DNA from: Pelotomaculum sp. PtaU1.Bin035
GTDB taxonomy: Bacteria; Bacillota; Desulfotomaculia; Desulfotomaculales; Pelotomaculaceae
NCBI GenBank assembly: GCA_002067965.1
Contig: MVRN01000037.1
Location: 1-45,606, forward strand
Length of the DNA: 45,606 nt
Direction: 5' to 3'
Below are positions 45,508 to 45,606 of this stretch, piece after piece. The first letter of the stretch is position 1. Each line of letters begins with the position of its first letter. Below the pieces are notes generated by a model. The model made no database searches. It was not told the origin of the DNA and saw only the letters and a list, made by a program, of their open reading frames with translations. The translations under genes and the position numbers were made by a program.

Positions 45508-45606
45508 ATGAAAACACCCCGGGACGTCCTTGCTTATATCAAGGATAAAGATGTAAAAATGGTTGATGTGAAGTTCATCGACCTGCCTGGTATTTGGCAG
45601 CATTTT
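45508..45606 (+). CDS. glnA: Glutamine synthetase type I, N-terminal part (cut by window end)
   Basis: Makes glutamine from glutamate, ammonia and ATP. Only 33 codons are in the window: [20 protein letters not shown] followed by [13 protein letters not shown], which matches the start of the beta-grasp domain of type I enzymes (VxFVDLRFTDxxGxxQH). The ATG at 45508 lies after AGGAGGT. It is expected to continue beyond the window. Regulation is likely through the attenuator-like leader. Confidence 0.88.
   Translation, partial: MKTPRDVLAYIKDKDVKMVDVKFIDLPGIWQHF

Noticed and set aside
45437-45511. Possible 24-residue leader ORF overlapping the glnA start
   Set aside because: The ATG has no ribosome site of its own; the strong AAAGGAGG lies inside it. 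Noted only as part of the leader's oddness.

Overview
The window is the replication-origin neighbourhood of a spore-forming, Gram-positive, anaerobic-type Firmicute, most like the Peptococcaceae (Pelotomaculum/Desulfotomaculum group). The evidence is the gene order (jag-yidC-yidD-rnpA-rpmH | dnaA-dnaN-S4-recF-remB-gyrB-gyrA), the sporulation genes (yyaC, soj/spo0J, fin, spoVT), strong Shine-Dalgarno sites and very frequent TTG/GTG starts. The genus is an inference. No rRNA, tRNA, CRISPR array or intact transposon was found.

Left arm, about 0.2-13.3 kb: genes run leftward (minus strand), apart from yyaC. Reading away from the origin they are rpmH, rnpA, yidD, yidC, jag, mnmE, mnmG, rsmG, soj(parA), parB, then yyaC (plus strand), a YkvI-like transporter, a CvpA protein, an M18 aminopeptidase and an MscS channel. 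A near-perfect parS site forms the last codons of parB. soj has no ATG/GTG/TTG start and seems to use ATA. noc is absent.

Origin, 13.3-15.2 kb: divergent sigma-A-type promoters drive rpmH and dnaA. DnaA-box-like sequences and AT-rich DNA lie on both sides of dnaA.

Right arm, 15-40.8 kb: genes run mostly rightward: dnaN, an S4 gene, recF, remB, gyrB, a 1 kb poorly coding gap, gyrA, the CtsR-controlled ctsR-mcsA-mcsB-clpC operon, yaaR, (minus: ABC-F ATPase, PRC-barrel protein), pth, a small PrsW-like membrane protein, fin, mfd, a PrsA-like foldase, spoVT, yabN/mazG, hup and rqcP.

From 40.8 kb the usual yabP-yabQ-divIC order is lost. An accessory stretch follows: a coiled-coil protein, a PaaI-type thioesterase, an HMA-fold protein without metal cysteines, an RmlD-like reductase, a remnant of a CCA-adding-type enzyme and a secreted stalk-domain protein. 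The window ends in the first 33 codons of a glutamine synthetase. Its leader has a promoter, two adjacent hairpins and an overlapping terminator, resembling an ANTAR antitermination target.

No wholly new multi-gene system is evident. The best leads are the glnA leader, the DnaA box touching the gyrB promoter, the ATA start of soj, the gyrB-gyrA gap and the 40.8-43.8 kb accessory stretch.
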